Below, one piece after another: positions 17,467 through 26,181 of a DNA stretch of 64,000 bases. The DNA lies in contig OZ242384.1 of assembly GCA_965208965.1 (NCBI GenBank), forward strand, positions 4,092,001 through 4,156,000, read 5' to 3'. Position numbers and translations under genes: made by a program. The notes below the pieces were generated by a model. That model searched no databases. It worked only from the letters and a program-made list of their open reading frames with translations, and was not told the DNA's origin. Position 1 is the stretch's first letter, and every line of letters begins with the position of its first letter. Source of the DNA: Bin5 sp965208965 (GTDB lineage: Bacteria > Chloroflexota > Anaerolineae > Caldilineales > Caldilineaceae).

Positions 17467-17783
17467 TAATCATGTGTAATTTATGTGTCTATGGGCAGAC
17501 TTATTGTGTCAATATTGTGTCAATCTTGTTAAGATGTGATGAATGTTGAACTTTGGGGTAGGAAGCGCCTGAATTCAAGCCTGCGACTGGCCTGGAAGGA
17601 GTGAAGAGCGGGGACCGAGGAGTGAGTGGGGAATGCGGGGAGGGCGGTATGCACGGGGAATGGGGCGCGCGAGCAGGGGCACGGCCTTACCGTGCGTTGC
17701 GGGCAGCCTTCCAAGAGATCAACGCGATAAAACGCGATTGTTCTGCATTCACTGGCTTGGGTTCGCGCCGCGTTGACCGGGTC
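17467..17783. other. Intergenic region between the lepB operon and rmd
   Basis: No gene supported. The first 70 bases are AT-rich with the TTGTGTCAAT direct repeats. 17590-17690 is a G-rich family B-like stretch (GGAGTGA, GAGGAGTGAGTGGGG, GGGGAATGGGGCG) resembling the other degenerate repeats. Confidence 0.4.
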
Positions 17784-17792
17784 TGCTATAAT
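17784..17792 (+). promoter_or_regulatory. Extended -10 promoter of rmd-gmd
   Basis: TGCTATAAT, a perfect TATAAT with the TGn extension. A TTGACC 8 bases upstream is too close to be its -35. The predicted transcription start near 17799 leaves a leader of about 19 nt, with AGGAAAGG before the GTG start at 17818. Confidence 0.75.
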
Positions 17793-17817
17793 TGCCCTTT
17801 CAGGAAAGGCAGACTTC

Positions 17818-18819
17818 GTGCGCGTATTGATCACCGGAATCTCCGGCTTTGTGGGCTCAACCCTGGCGGGCTACCTTCTGTCGGACAGTTTCAACCAGTC
17901 CTTGGAACTCCACGGCATAGTCCATCGCGCAGACAGTCGAATTCAGGAGGTCCGCAGCAGGCTGCACCTGCACAAGGGGGACCTTCGCAATTCCTCATGG
18001 GTCGAACAGGTAGTTGAGGCGGTTAAGCCGCAATATGTCTTCCATCTCGCGGCCTGGAGCGACGTGCGCGCCAGTTGGGACCAGCCGTGGGCGGCCTACG
18101 AACTAAACATCAGCTGCCAGTTGAACCTGCTGGAAGCCATGCGGCGCCACGCACCGGACGCCCGCGTACTCGTCGTGGCATCTTCGGAGGTCTACGGCCT
18201 GATAGAGCCTGACGACATTCCGGTTGACGAAGAGACTCCCCTGCGCCCCAACTCGCCCTACGGTATAAGCAAGGTCGCCCAGGACCTGATGGCGCAGCAG
18301 TACTGGTTCAACTATGGACTGCCCACCGTGCGCGCCAGAAGCTTCAATCACATCGGACCGGGGCAGTCCGACAGTTTCGTCGCGAGCGCCTTTGCCCGCC
18401 AGATCGCCGAAATCGAAGGGGGGCTGCAGGAGCCTGTCCTCAAAGTGGGGAACCTGGAGGCCGAACGCGACTACACCGACGTCAGAGACATGGTCCGGGC
18501 CTACTGGCTTGCCCTTCAGTATGGAGAACCCGGCGGCGTTTACAACGTCGGCACAGGATCATCCTTCCCCGTCCAGGAGCTGCTGGACGTTCTGCTCGAA
18601 CTGAGCAGCGTTCAGATCAGTGTGGAGCAGGATCCAGAGCGGCTGCGGCCCAGCGACGTAGCCCGCGTAGTCTGCAATCCAGACAGGTTTTTCAAAAAGA
18701 CGAACTGGGTTCCCGCCTTCTCGCTGCGCGAGAGCCTGACAGATGTCCTCCGATACTGGCGAGGCGTAACCGGGGTCTTGTCCTCAGATCGCCTAAAGAG
18801 CGGCCAGAGGCGACAATGA
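17818..18819 (+). CDS. rmd: GDP-6-deoxy-D-mannose (GDP-4-keto-6-deoxymannose) reductase
   Basis: 333 residues, an extended short-chain dehydrogenase. NAD(P) binding is by ITGISGFVGSTL (residues 5-16), with the SSEVYG motif and the catalytic YGISK Tyr-Lys pair. The run SFNHIGPGQSDSFVASAFAR, the VGNLEAERDYTDVRDMVRAY segment and PERLRPSDV are hallmark RMD sequences. It reduces the keto intermediate made by Gmd to GDP-D-rhamnose. I placed the start at GTG 17818 because the Rossmann strand begins there and the longer frame runs into the promoter. It is followed 124 bp later by gmd on the same strand, completing the pathway from GDP-mannose. Confidence 0.88.
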   Translation: MRVLITGISGFVGSTLAGYLLSDSFNQSLELHGIVHRADSRIQEVRSRLHLHKGDLRNSSWVEQVVEAVKPQYVFHLAAWSDVRASWDQPWAAYELNISCQLNLLEAMRRHAPDARVLVVASSEVYGLIEPDDIPVDEETPLRPNSPYGISKVAQDLMAQQYWFNYGLPTVRARSFNHIGPGQSDSFVASAFARQIAEIEGGLQEPVLKVGNLEAERDYTDVRDMVRAYWLALQYGEPGGVYNVGTGSSFPVQELLDVLLELSSVQISVEQDPERLRPSDVARVVCNPDRFFKKTNWVPAFSLRESLTDVLRYWRGVTGVLSSDRLKSGQRRQ

Positions 18820-18943
18820 AGAGAGTCCGGACAGCGCGCCGGTCTGAATGCAGGCCGCCTCTTCAGATGCTTTTGACACAACAGTTGCTGGATTGCCGCT
18901 CTGCCGACTGAAAGCGGAGCAGTTTTTCACAGGAGCCCCATTC

Positions 18944-19933
18944 ATGCCGACTGCACTGATAACGGGAGTAACCGGACAGGATGGAAGCTACCTGGCCGAG
19001 CTTCTTCTCAAGCAAGGCTACAAGGTCATTGGGATGGTTCGCCGCACGAGCACCATCAACTTCGACCGCATCAGGCACATTCAGGACGAGATCGAGATTG
19101 CCCAGGGTGATCTGCTGGACCAGTTGAGCCTGATCAGCATCCTGCAGGAGTACCGGCCGAGTGAAGTCTACAACCTGGCCGCACAGAGCTTTGTTCCGAC
19201 GAGCTTTACGCAGCCGGTCCTGACCGGCGAGTTCACCGCGCTGGGCGTTACCCGTCTGCTTGACGCCATCCGCATCGTCGATCCCTCGATTCGCTTCTAC
19301 CAAGCCAGCAGTAGTGAAATGTTCGGCAAAGTCCGCGAAGTCCCTCAGTCCGAGCGCACACCGTTCTATCCCCGCAGCCCGTACGGCGCGGCGAAAGTCT
19401 ACGGTCACTGGATTACAGTAAACTACCGCGAGAGCTACAACATCTATGCTTGCTCCGGCATTCTCTTCAACCATGAGAGCCCTCGCCGGGGGTTGGAATT
19501 CGTGACCCACAAGATCACCAACGCCGCGGCACGCATCAAGCTCGGTCTTGCCAGTGAGCTGCGGCTAGGCAACCTGGACTCTCGTCGCGACTGGGGCTAT
19601 GCCCTTGATTACGTGCGGGCAATGTGGCTCATGCTGCAACAGGACAGCCCTGAGGATTATGTGGTGGCCACCGGCGAAACTCACAGTGTGCGCGAATTCC
19701 TCGAAGAGTCGTTCAGCCACGTAAATCTGGACTGGAAGGAGTACGTCGTCCAGGACGAAAGCTTCTACCGGCCCGCAGAGGTCGACCTGCTTGTTGGCGA
19801 TGCATCCAAGGCCGGTCGCCAGCTTGGGTGGGAGCCGTCCGTCTCGTTTGCTGAGCTAGTCCGCCTCATGGTAGACGCGGATCTGGCCTACTGGGAGCAG
19901 CAGAAGAGGAGAGATGCGGTGTCATCGGCTTGA
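18944..19933 (+). CDS. gmd: GDP-mannose 4,6-dehydratase
   Basis: 329 residues starting at ATG 18944, with CAGGAG 8 bases upstream. ALITGVTGQDGSYLAELLL is the Gmd Rossmann signature, followed by MVRRTSTINFDRI, the SSEMFG catalytic Thr/Ser-Glu region, the YGAAKVYGHW Tyr-Lys pair, and NHESPRRGLEFVT, which binds the GDP-sugar. It converts GDP-mannose to GDP-4-keto-6-deoxymannose in the cytoplasm. With the upstream rmd it makes GDP-D-rhamnose for surface glycans. The C-terminus is slightly shorter than in E. coli Gmd. Confidence 0.93.
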   Translation: MPTALITGVTGQDGSYLAELLLKQGYKVIGMVRRTSTINFDRIRHIQDEIEIAQGDLLDQLSLISILQEYRPSEVYNLAAQSFVPTSFTQPVLTGEFTALGVTRLLDAIRIVDPSIRFYQASSSEMFGKVREVPQSERTPFYPRSPYGAAKVYGHWITVNYRESYNIYACSGILFNHESPRRGLEFVTHKITNAAARIKLGLASELRLGNLDSRRDWGYALDYVRAMWLMLQQDSPEDYVVATGETHSVREFLEESFSHVNLDWKEYVVQDESFYRPAEVDLLVGDASKAGRQLGWEPSVSFAELVRLMVDADLAYWEQQKRRDAVSSA

Positions 19934-20124
19934 ACGCCAACCAGCTCTTCTCTTCCCACGGACTCCTGCCACTCCCACAGACTACAGTACTTTTTCCTTC
20001 AATCATTGGGAATTTTGGCATTTCCGCGCCTGATAGTGGAAAATAGCCTAGTGGCGATTCGAGAGAATCGAAACAGCCGGTAATCAACCTCCTCGGGACC
20101 CTCTCAGGTTGCAGTTCGCAGGCT

Positions 20125-20733
20125 ATGGCTGAGAAACTTCGTATCTTCGTCAGCGCAACCAAAGATCTGGAACAGGAAAGAGCGCTTGTCGGACGCACGT
20201 TGGCGGAGCTGCCAGTGCAGGTGGGCGCCGAAATTCGCCGTACGCCGACCGCAGGGGTCGACTACGACACCTTGTTTGAACTGATCAGCAACGTCGACAG
20301 GATCTACTTTCTGCTCGGAAGGGACATCACAGCGCCATTTGGCGCCGAATGGCAGCTTGCGATCCGGCTTGAAAGGACGATTATTCCTTACAAACTGGAC
20401 GGAATGCGCACGCAGGCCGGAAGGGAGTTCCTTCGCATTGCCCACGCCCCCTGGAAGACCTTTCAAAACAGCCGCCAACTGGGTCAGCAGATCGGCCTGG
20501 ACCTTATCGACACACTTCTCCATCCCGAAAACCGCTACGGATTGCAGCTGATGGAAGTTGAAGGGTTACAGCAGAGCAGGCAGAATCTGCGGCGAGGGCT
20601 GGAAAGGTCGACCTCCCAGTCCCAGCCGGGAGCGGGAGGCGCCGCGATTTCCGGTGGGGCCGAAGGCGGCGGCGTGATCCTCGATCCTGCCGAGGCCCAG
20701 TCGCTCATCGGCGAAGATCTCGACGAGCTCTGA
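20125..20733 (+). CDS. Stand-alone DUF4062-like (TIR-like fold) protein
   Basis: 202 residues. The N-terminal 110 match the DUF4062 pattern: RIFVSATKDLEQERALV (6-22), then DRIYFLLGRDITAPFG and a TIIPYKLD strand. DUF4062 is usually the first domain of STAND NTPases or defence-like proteins and has a TIR/nucleoside-deoxyribosyltransferase-like fold. Here it stands alone, followed by a Gly/Ser/Gln-rich linker and an acidic end. No NTPase or nuclease gene is adjacent; the neighbours are gmd and a NUDIX gene 12-100 bp downstream. The ATG has only AGG upstream. The domain call is by motif; the function is unknown. Confidence 0.6.
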   Translation: MAEKLRIFVSATKDLEQERALVGRTLAELPVQVGAEIRRTPTAGVDYDTLFELISNVDRIYFLLGRDITAPFGAEWQLAIRLERTIIPYKLDGMRTQAGREFLRIAHAPWKTFQNSRQLGQQIGLDLIDTLLHPENRYGLQLMEVEGLQQSRQNLRRGLERSTSQSQPGAGGAAISGGAEGGGVILDPAEAQSLIGEDLDEL

Positions 20734-20829
20734 CTCGGCCCACCATTGTCCAATCTCTACAACAGATCACGTTCAGAACCGGGTAGTACGTTTTGGAAAC
20801 TCACCACCTTCGACGCGTTTGGTGCCGCA

Positions 20830-21432
20830 ATGCCTTCAAAGACCGCCGTAGGGCCCCTGATTGACCAGTCGGAAGTCCAGGCCCTTGCAAGCAAATACGG
20901 GCAACCTCTTTGCCGCCGTCATTGCATAGAAACCGATGCCTACTTGCGCTCCTACAGGGGGCACGCGGACCCGAACCGTAGGGGAGAGGTGGTTTTCGCA
21001 ATCCGGCAGCTCAACGGTGAAATCCTTCTGCATACGAAGCACCGTTACGAAAAGCCGATCTACCGCCTGCCTACCGGACGCATCGAGCGGGGAGAGTCTG
21101 TTGAGAGGGCGCTCTTCCGTGAGATTGCAGAAGAAACAGGACAGAGGGTCCAGGTGTGCCGTTTCCTGGGCGTGCTGGACTGCCACTTCATTAATGGTAG
21201 CAGCAGCAGTTCCTTTGTCAGTTACGTTTTCTATCTCCAGAGTCTCAGCGAGCGGTTCAGCCCGACCGATACGGATGAAATCGCCGGATTTCGAACCGTA
21301 CCCGCAGAGGAACTGGGACTCGTCGCCCAGGAGTTGCGGAGCCTGGACTCCTTTCGACGCTGCTGGGGGTACTGGCGTTCCCTCACCCACGACCTTGTCC
21401 ACAGTGCTTTGGCCTGCGGCCGGCTTGCCTAA
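20830..21432 (+). CDS. NUDIX hydrolase
   Basis: 200 residues from ATG 20830; an in-frame TTG at 20746 would add 28 residues, and neither has a good SD. The NUDIX box reads GRIERGESVERALF followed by REIAEETGQ, fitting Gx5Ex7REUxEExGU, so the Mg-binding helix is intact. The family splits nucleoside diphosphates linked to another group; the substrate is not predictable. An N-terminal 50-residue extension precedes the fold. It lies between the DUF4062 protein and pheT. If the TTG start is used, it begins 12 bases after the DUF4062 stop, which would suggest co-translation. Confidence 0.85.
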   Translation: MPSKTAVGPLIDQSEVQALASKYGQPLCRRHCIETDAYLRSYRGHADPNRRGEVVFAIRQLNGEILLHTKHRYEKPIYRLPTGRIERGESVERALFREIAEETGQRVQVCRFLGVLDCHFINGSSSSSFVSYVFYLQSLSERFSPTDTDEIAGFRTVPAEELGLVAQELRSLDSFRRCWGYWRSLTHDLVHSALACGRLA

Positions 21433-21459
21433 TAAATTCTGCGCTTTTCGACAGTCTTC

Positions 21460-21468
21460 TGCTACAAT
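21460..21468 (+). promoter_or_regulatory. Extended -10 promoter of pheT
   Basis: TGCTACAAT (TGn plus TACAAT, one change from consensus), 73 bases before the pheT ATG at 21541. No clear -35 at the usual distance. It lets pheT be transcribed independently of the NUDIX gene. Confidence 0.6.
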
Positions 21469-21540
21469 CACCAGAAATCAGGAATCCACCACCGGCATGA
21501 GGCAACAGCCACATGCCGCTACATCAGTTGAGAATAGACC

Positions 21541-24258
21541 ATGCTTGTCCCACTGTCCTGGCTCCGGGAGTACGTTGACATCCCCATTTCCACGCCAAAT
21601 CTGGCGGAACGACTGACGCTGGCAGGACTGGAAGAGGCGAGCCTGACCAATACCGGCGACTCGTGGGAAGAAGACAAGATAGTCGTCGGCCAGGTCGCGG
21701 CCGTTCTTCCTCATCCTGACGCCGACCGACTGGTTCTCGTGGATGTAGCCCACGAGAGTTCCAATGGCTCCGGTGAGCAGCCGCTTCAGAGGGTCGTGAC
21801 CGGCGCGCCCAATCTCTTCCAATACAAGGACCAATCGCTTTCAGCGGGCGACCTCCCTGTTCTCAAGGTGGCTTTTGCCCGCGAAGGCGCGCTGCTCAAC
21901 GACGCCGACAGCGACAAGGCGCCCCGTCCCCGCAAGAGGCTGAAGAAGGCCAAGATCCGAGGGATCGAGTCGCGAGGAATGGTCTGTTCGGAGCTGGAGC
22001 TGGGTCTCAGCGAAGAACACGAAGGAATCCTCCTTCTGCCTGATGACGCGCCGGTAGGCACGCCGCTTCGCGACTATCTGGGCGACGAAATCCTGGAAAT
22101 CGATCTGACGCCGGACATGGCGCGCTGCCTCTCGATGTGGGGCATTGCCAGAGAGGTGCAAGCTCTGACCGGCGGCAGGCTCCACCTTCCAGAAGACGTC
22201 GACGCCTCCGACGGGGAAGACAGCGCCGACGAGTACGTTTCCGCCCAGATAGAGGACGCCGACCTGTGTCAGCGCTTCACCGGAACGGTTCTGCGCGACA
22301 TAAGAGTAGGAGAATCGCCGAAATGGCTGCAGGACCGGCTGACCAGTGCGGGCATGCGGCCCATAAACAACATTGTCGACATAACAAACTATGTGATGTT
22401 GGAAACGGGCCAGCCGCTGCACGCATTTGATTACGATCTTCTCGCCGCCAGAGCCCAAAGACTCGGGGACTCCAGGCCAGCAATCATCGTGCGCACTGCC
22501 ACGGAAGGCGAGAAGCTCGAAACCCTTGACGGGCAAGAGCGAAAACTCGAACGCTCAATGCTGGTCATCGCGGACAGGGCCGGCGCGGTTGCCATCGCCG
22601 GCGTAATGGGCGGCGGCGAAACAGAGGTGCACGAGGGGACCCGGAACATTCTGCTTGAATCAGCCACTTTCGACGGAATAAACAATCGCCGCACATCCCA
22701 GACGCTGCGTCTGCACAGTGAGGCCAGCCACCGCTTCACCCGCGGCGTACCGGCCTCCTTGAACGAGCTGGCCGCGCGACGCGCAGCCGACCTGATGCAG
22801 CAGTTTGCCGGCGGACGCGTCGTTCCCGGACACGTCGATACCTACCCGGTCCGGCAGCCGCAGGTCCAGGTATACACTTCGCGCAGCGACGTTAAGCGAC
22901 TTCTGGGCATGGACCTTTCTCTTTCAGAGATTGGCTCTGCTCTGCAGCGGCTGGAGTTTGACGTTGAGGAGCTGTCCGAACTGCCTGAAGATGCGCCTGA
23001 AAGAGCCCGCTTCGGACTGGCTCTCGCTGAAGGTGAACAGGTGATTTCTGCAATAGCGCCGTGGCACCGGCTCGACGTGTCCCTGCCCGCCGATCTGACG
23101 GAAGAGGTTGCCCGCGTAGTAGGATACGACAAGGTCTCCGAAACGCTCCTCGACACTGTCCTGCCTCCCCAGCGCCGCAACGCCCCCCTGGAAACGGAGG
23201 AGAACATCCGCGATATCCTTATCGGATGCGGGCTGCAGGACACGGTGAATCACACCCTCACCACGCCGGAGAATCATGTCAGATTAGCGGGAGCAGGACG
23301 CAATCATGCTTCAAGCGACGACAGCGATAACGGGGAAGGGGAAAGCGACCCCGGCCGTTTCATCTCGCTGACCAATCCGCTCTCGCCGGAGCGCCGGGTG
23401 TTGAGAAGAAATCTGATCGTGAGCGCGCTTGAAAACCTGGCTTACAATCTGCGCTACAAGGACCGGTTGGCCGTTTTTGAGATAGGACGCACATATCGAC
23501 CGCAAACCGAGCGCGGCGGACATGACGATGGGGAGTTTTCAGACTCGAAACTGCCAAAGGAGGAGCGCAGATTGTGTATCGCGCTGCGCGGTCTCCGCGA
23601 ACCACACTCATCCAACCCTTCATCATCCGAACAGACGGATTTCGAAACAGAGCTATTTGATTTCTTTGACTTGAAGGGAATCGTTGAAGCACTCCTGGAG
23701 AGACTCGGTTTCGCGCAGAGCGAGTACCTGTTCAGCGCCCATCCAGAGAGCGGCGCCGACGACGCAATCAGCGAAACCATGTTTGGACCCCGATGCGCGC
23801 TCATTTCACTGCAGGACGAGGAACTCGGTATCGTTGGAGAACTGCATCCACAGGTCCGAAGTGCATTTGGTCTGGGCGGCGAACGCGTGGTACTGGCGGA
23901 GCTGAACATCGCACCGCTGGTGCGCCCGAGCTGGCGCCTCTCTCAGATGGCCCCGATCAGTGTCTACCCGCCGGTGGTGGAAGATTTGGCCTTCGTCGTG
24001 AAAGAGGAGGTAACGCAGCGCCGCTTGCGCGACGCGATTGTAGATGGAGGCGGACGCGACGGGGACCCCAAGCTCACGTCCGTGGAGCTGTTCGACATCT
24101 ATCGAGGCGAGTCATTGCCGGTGGGCTGCAAGTCTCTGGCGTATCGTGTAACTTACCAGAGCATGGACCACAACTTGAAGGAGAGGGAGGTCAACCGGCT
24201 CAGACAGCGGATTATCCGCACGGTCGAGAGGGCCACCGGGGGAACCTTACGCTCCTGA
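21541..24258 (+). CDS. pheT: Phenylalanine-tRNA ligase beta subunit
   Basis: 905 residues, about 100 more than typical PheT. Domains in order: N-terminal LVPLSWLREYVDIP; an EMAP-type tRNA-binding domain (about 40-160); B3/B4 editing region with GIAREVQALTGG; B5 with EEVARVVGYDKV; the catalytic-like core (NPLSPERRVLRRNL, then LAVFEIGRTY); and a C-terminal FDX-ACB domain (PPVVEDLAFVVKEEV...YRVTYQS). Extra acidic or Ser-rich inserts near 580-600 and 660-700 account for the length. It needs PheS to form the alpha2beta2 enzyme; no pheS is present upstream or downstream in this window, so the usual pheST operon is split. Weak SD. Confidence 0.95.
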   Translation: MLVPLSWLREYVDIPISTPNLAERLTLAGLEEASLTNTGDSWEEDKIVVGQVAAVLPHPDADRLVLVDVAHESSNGSGEQPLQRVVTGAPNLFQYKDQSLSAGDLPVLKVAFAREGALLNDADSDKAPRPRKRLKKAKIRGIESRGMVCSELELGLSEEHEGILLLPDDAPVGTPLRDYLGDEILEIDLTPDMARCLSMWGIAREVQALTGGRLHLPEDVDASDGEDSADEYVSAQIEDADLCQRFTGTVLRDIRVGESPKWLQDRLTSAGMRPINNIVDITNYVMLETGQPLHAFDYDLLAARAQRLGDSRPAIIVRTATEGEKLETLDGQERKLERSMLVIADRAGAVAIAGVMGGGETEVHEGTRNILLESATFDGINNRRTSQTLRLHSEASHRFTRGVPASLNELAARRAADLMQQFAGGRVVPGHVDTYPVRQPQVQVYTSRSDVKRLLGMDLSLSEIGSALQRLEFDVEELSELPEDAPERARFGLALAEGEQVISAIAPWHRLDVSLPADLTEEVARVVGYDKVSETLLDTVLPPQRRNAPLETEENIRDILIGCGLQDTVNHTLTTPENHVRLAGAGRNHASSDDSDNGEGESDPGRFISLTNPLSPERRVLRRNLIVSALENLAYNLRYKDRLAVFEIGRTYRPQTERGGHDDGEFSDSKLPKEERRLCIALRGLREPHSSNPSSSEQTDFETELFDFFDLKGIVEALLERLGFAQSEYLFSAHPESGADDAISETMFGPRCALISLQDEELGIVGELHPQVRSAFGLGGERVVLAELNIAPLVRPSWRLSQMAPISVYPPVVEDLAFVVKEEVTQRRLRDAIVDGGGRDGDPKLTSVELFDIYRGESLPVGCKSLAYRVTYQSMDHNLKEREVNRLRQRIIRTVERATGGTLRS

Positions 24259-24428
24259 CCTCATGCGCCGCGCAATTGCTTCCAAATTGGGTTGCCAACA
24301 ATGACGAAGTAGGCCGGAGGGCCCACGAAGGGCATTTTCAAGGACCCAACACAGAGCCTACACGAGAGCAGGGACAAGGCGGAACTGCAGTGGTCAGTGG
24401 TCAGAAGGGGGGGGGGCTGGGACTGAGA

Positions 24429-24449
24429 GGGCAGGCACAAGGCCTGTCC
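24429..24449. repeat. REP-like palindrome between convergent genes
   Basis: GGGCAGGC (24429-24436), loop ACAAG, GCCTGTCC (24442-24449): an 8-bp palindrome with one G-U, between the convergent ends of pheT and rnz. The left arm belongs to a 16-mer, GAGGGCAGGCACAAGG, also found in the family B repeat near 16285. It could end transcripts from either side, but no T-run is present. Confidence 0.5.
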
Positions 24450-24515
24450 TTATAAATTGGGCGGCCACCCAGGGCGTATGCGCTGTAAGTTGTAGTGCCC
24501 TGAGCTCCACGGCCT

Positions 24516-25475
24516 TCAGCGAACCACGTACTTGGGTCCGACCTGAACCTCAACCGGCTTTCCCCTGCGGATTCTGAAGAGATCGAGATCTCCGGCAACA
24601 TCTGTCTTGGGGAAGATCTCCCGCGCCTCTTCCAGAATCGCCTTGGCGTGGTAGCGGCGGCTTATGTGGTGAAGCGCCAACTGTTTAACACCTGCCTTTT
24701 GCGCCAGCCGAGCCGCGGCGCGCGCCGTAATGTGGCCGTGGTTCTTTGCGAGCTCACGCTCCTCTTCAAGGTATGTCGCCTCAATTGCAAGGAGATCTGC
24801 GCCGGCAACTATCTTGTGCAACGGACCGGTACGGCTGACGTCGCCGACAAAGCAAAGCTTTGCACCCTTCTGCGGTTCTCCCAAGACGTCTGCCGGGTGA
24901 ATGGTACGCCCGTCTGACAGGACGACCGGGCGCCCTGACACCAGCTCGCGGCGCTCAGGCCCGGCTGGTACGCCCAGCGCCTCGGCTTTGGCATTGTCGA
25001 AAGGCGAACGCGTCTCTTCCTCGAATGTAAACCCAAAGCAGCCGCTGCCGCGATGCGACACAGGAAAGGCTGAGAGGGCAAAACCCTTCCCCTCGAAAAG
25101 AGTTCCCTCCTCGATTTCATTCAGGCTTACGCCCGCCTTAGAGACGTTGCCAACACCAAATACGACCTCCATCAGACGATTGACACGAGCCAACGCGGGC
25201 CTGCCACCGTAAATGTCCAGCTCCTCCAGAGATTCCCAATGACCGAGCGTACTGGCAAGTCCTCCCAGTCCGAGAATGTGATCGAGGTGACCGTGGGTCA
25301 GAAGAATCTTGTCCAGTCGTCGAAAACCAAGCCCGCTGCGCAGAATCTGGCGCTGCGTGCCTTCACCGCAGTCGATAAGAAACCGGTGTTCCTGCACCAT
25401 CACCATGGCTGCGGACAGACCTCGATGAACGGAAGGAGCGGAAGCCGAGGTTCCAAGAAATACCAGCTCAAACAA
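24516..25475 (-). CDS. rnz: Ribonuclease Z
   Basis: 319-residue metallo-beta-lactamase-fold endonuclease that trims tRNA 3' ends. The zinc motif HGHLDH is at 61-66, and the family's FLGTSASAP N-terminus, the CFVGDVSRT Asp strand, and GHITARAAARLAQ plus LHHISRRY near the end are all present. The start is TTG at 25475, with GGGAG 8 bases upstream; no ATG precedes the conserved N-terminus. tRNA-Leu in this window lacks an encoded CCA, so it would be a natural substrate. It converges with pheT. Confidence 0.93.
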   Translation of the reverse strand: MFELVFLGTSASAPSVHRGLSAAMVMVQEHRFLIDCGEGTQRQILRSGLGFRRLDKILLTHGHLDHILGLGGLASTLGHWESLEELDIYGGRPALARVNRLMEVVFGVGNVSKAGVSLNEIEEGTLFEGKGFALSAFPVSHRGSGCFGFTFEEETRSPFDNAKAEALGVPAGPERRELVSGRPVVLSDGRTIHPADVLGEPQKGAKLCFVGDVSRTGPLHKIVAGADLLAIEATYLEEERELAKNHGHITARAAARLAQKAGVKQLALHHISRRYHAKAILEEAREIFPKTDVAGDLDLFRIRRGKPVEVQVGPKYVVR

Positions 25476-25540
25476 GGGGTAGTCTCCCGGTAAGAAGATG
25501 TGGGGCGGCAGATGGCGTTGGAAGATGCGGACGAGGGGAA

Positions 25541-26050
25541 TCAGTCAGAACTGGAAGCCTGAATCTCCCGAAAGGAAAAGCGATGATCTGTGCAATCGTA
25601 AATCCCCCAACCTGGCTTGCAGTAGCGGCCCATCACTTCTCCGGGATTAACCAACAGACATTCGCCGACCCGCTCATGGCGCCGCTGGTGGTCATGGCCG
25701 TAGCAAACCAGGTCGAACAGGCCGCTCTGCGCTATGCGGCGGGCAGGCTCCGGATAGTGAATAAGGGCAATTTTCCGCCCGCTCAGCTCAAGTTCGGCAT
25801 AGGGCCCGTGCAATGAAACCTGGGGGAAACCGGCGGCAATCTGTTGCTGAAGTCTTCCGTCACCGTCGTTGTTTCCTTCTATCACGTGGATGGGGCCTTC
25901 AAAGGCCTGTGCCATCTGCGCAACGATGAAGGGGGCTACCAGGTCGCCGCAGTGCAACATGACGTCGCAGCTTTCGGAAGAGACGTCAGCAAGCGCTTTC
26001 TCAAGATTCCAGATGTTATCGTGGCTGTCTGACAGAATCGCAACTTTCAT
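25541..26050 (-). CDS. YfcE/MJ0936-type metallophosphoesterase
   Basis: 169 residues from ATG 26050, with GGGGAG at 6 bases. Calcineurin-like fold with all metal motifs: DSH (8-10), HCGD, GNND, IHYP and YGHDH. Small enzymes of this family cleave phosphodiesters (YfcE, Aq_1666 type) in the cytoplasm; the natural substrate is unknown. It lies 65 bp upstream of rnz on the same strand and may share its transcript. The promoter is divergent from that of the LysM gene. Confidence 0.88.
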   Translation of the reverse strand: MKVAILSDSHDNIWNLEKALADVSSESCDVMLHCGDLVAPFIVAQMAQAFEGPIHVIEGNNDGDGRLQQQIAAGFPQVSLHGPYAELELSGRKIALIHYPEPARRIAQSGLFDLVCYGHDHQRRHERVGECLLVNPGEVMGRYCKPGWGIYDCTDHRFSFREIQASSSD

Positions 26051-26102
26051 GCCCGCTCCCCGTTTCCTTCCTGAATTCCAATTTGGTTTTTGAGATTCCA
26101 GT

Positions 26103-26131
26103 AGTATATCCGACCAGAATCCTGTCGGCAA
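26103..26131 (-). promoter_or_regulatory. Promoter of the YfcE-like gene
   Basis: Minus strand TTGCCG (26126-26131), a spacer of exactly 17, then TATACT (26103-26108). The predicted start is near 26096, giving a leader of about 46 nt to ATG 26050. Confidence 0.7.
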
Positions 26132-26143
26132 CGAAGAGAGGAT

Positions 26144-26152
26144 GTGATATAC
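26144..26152 (+). promoter_or_regulatory. Extended -10 promoter of the LysM lipoprotein gene
   Basis: TGATATACT: TGn plus TATACT. It lies back-to-back with the YfcE promoter and 30 bases before the chosen ATG at 26182. Confidence 0.6.
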
Positions 26153-26181
26153 TGACTTCCTGAACGCAGGTGTCAATAGTA

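Noticed and set aside
17773..17792. Standard -35/-10 pair TTGACC...TATAAT before rmd
   Set aside because: The spacer is only 8 bases; the extended -10 alone is the better reading.
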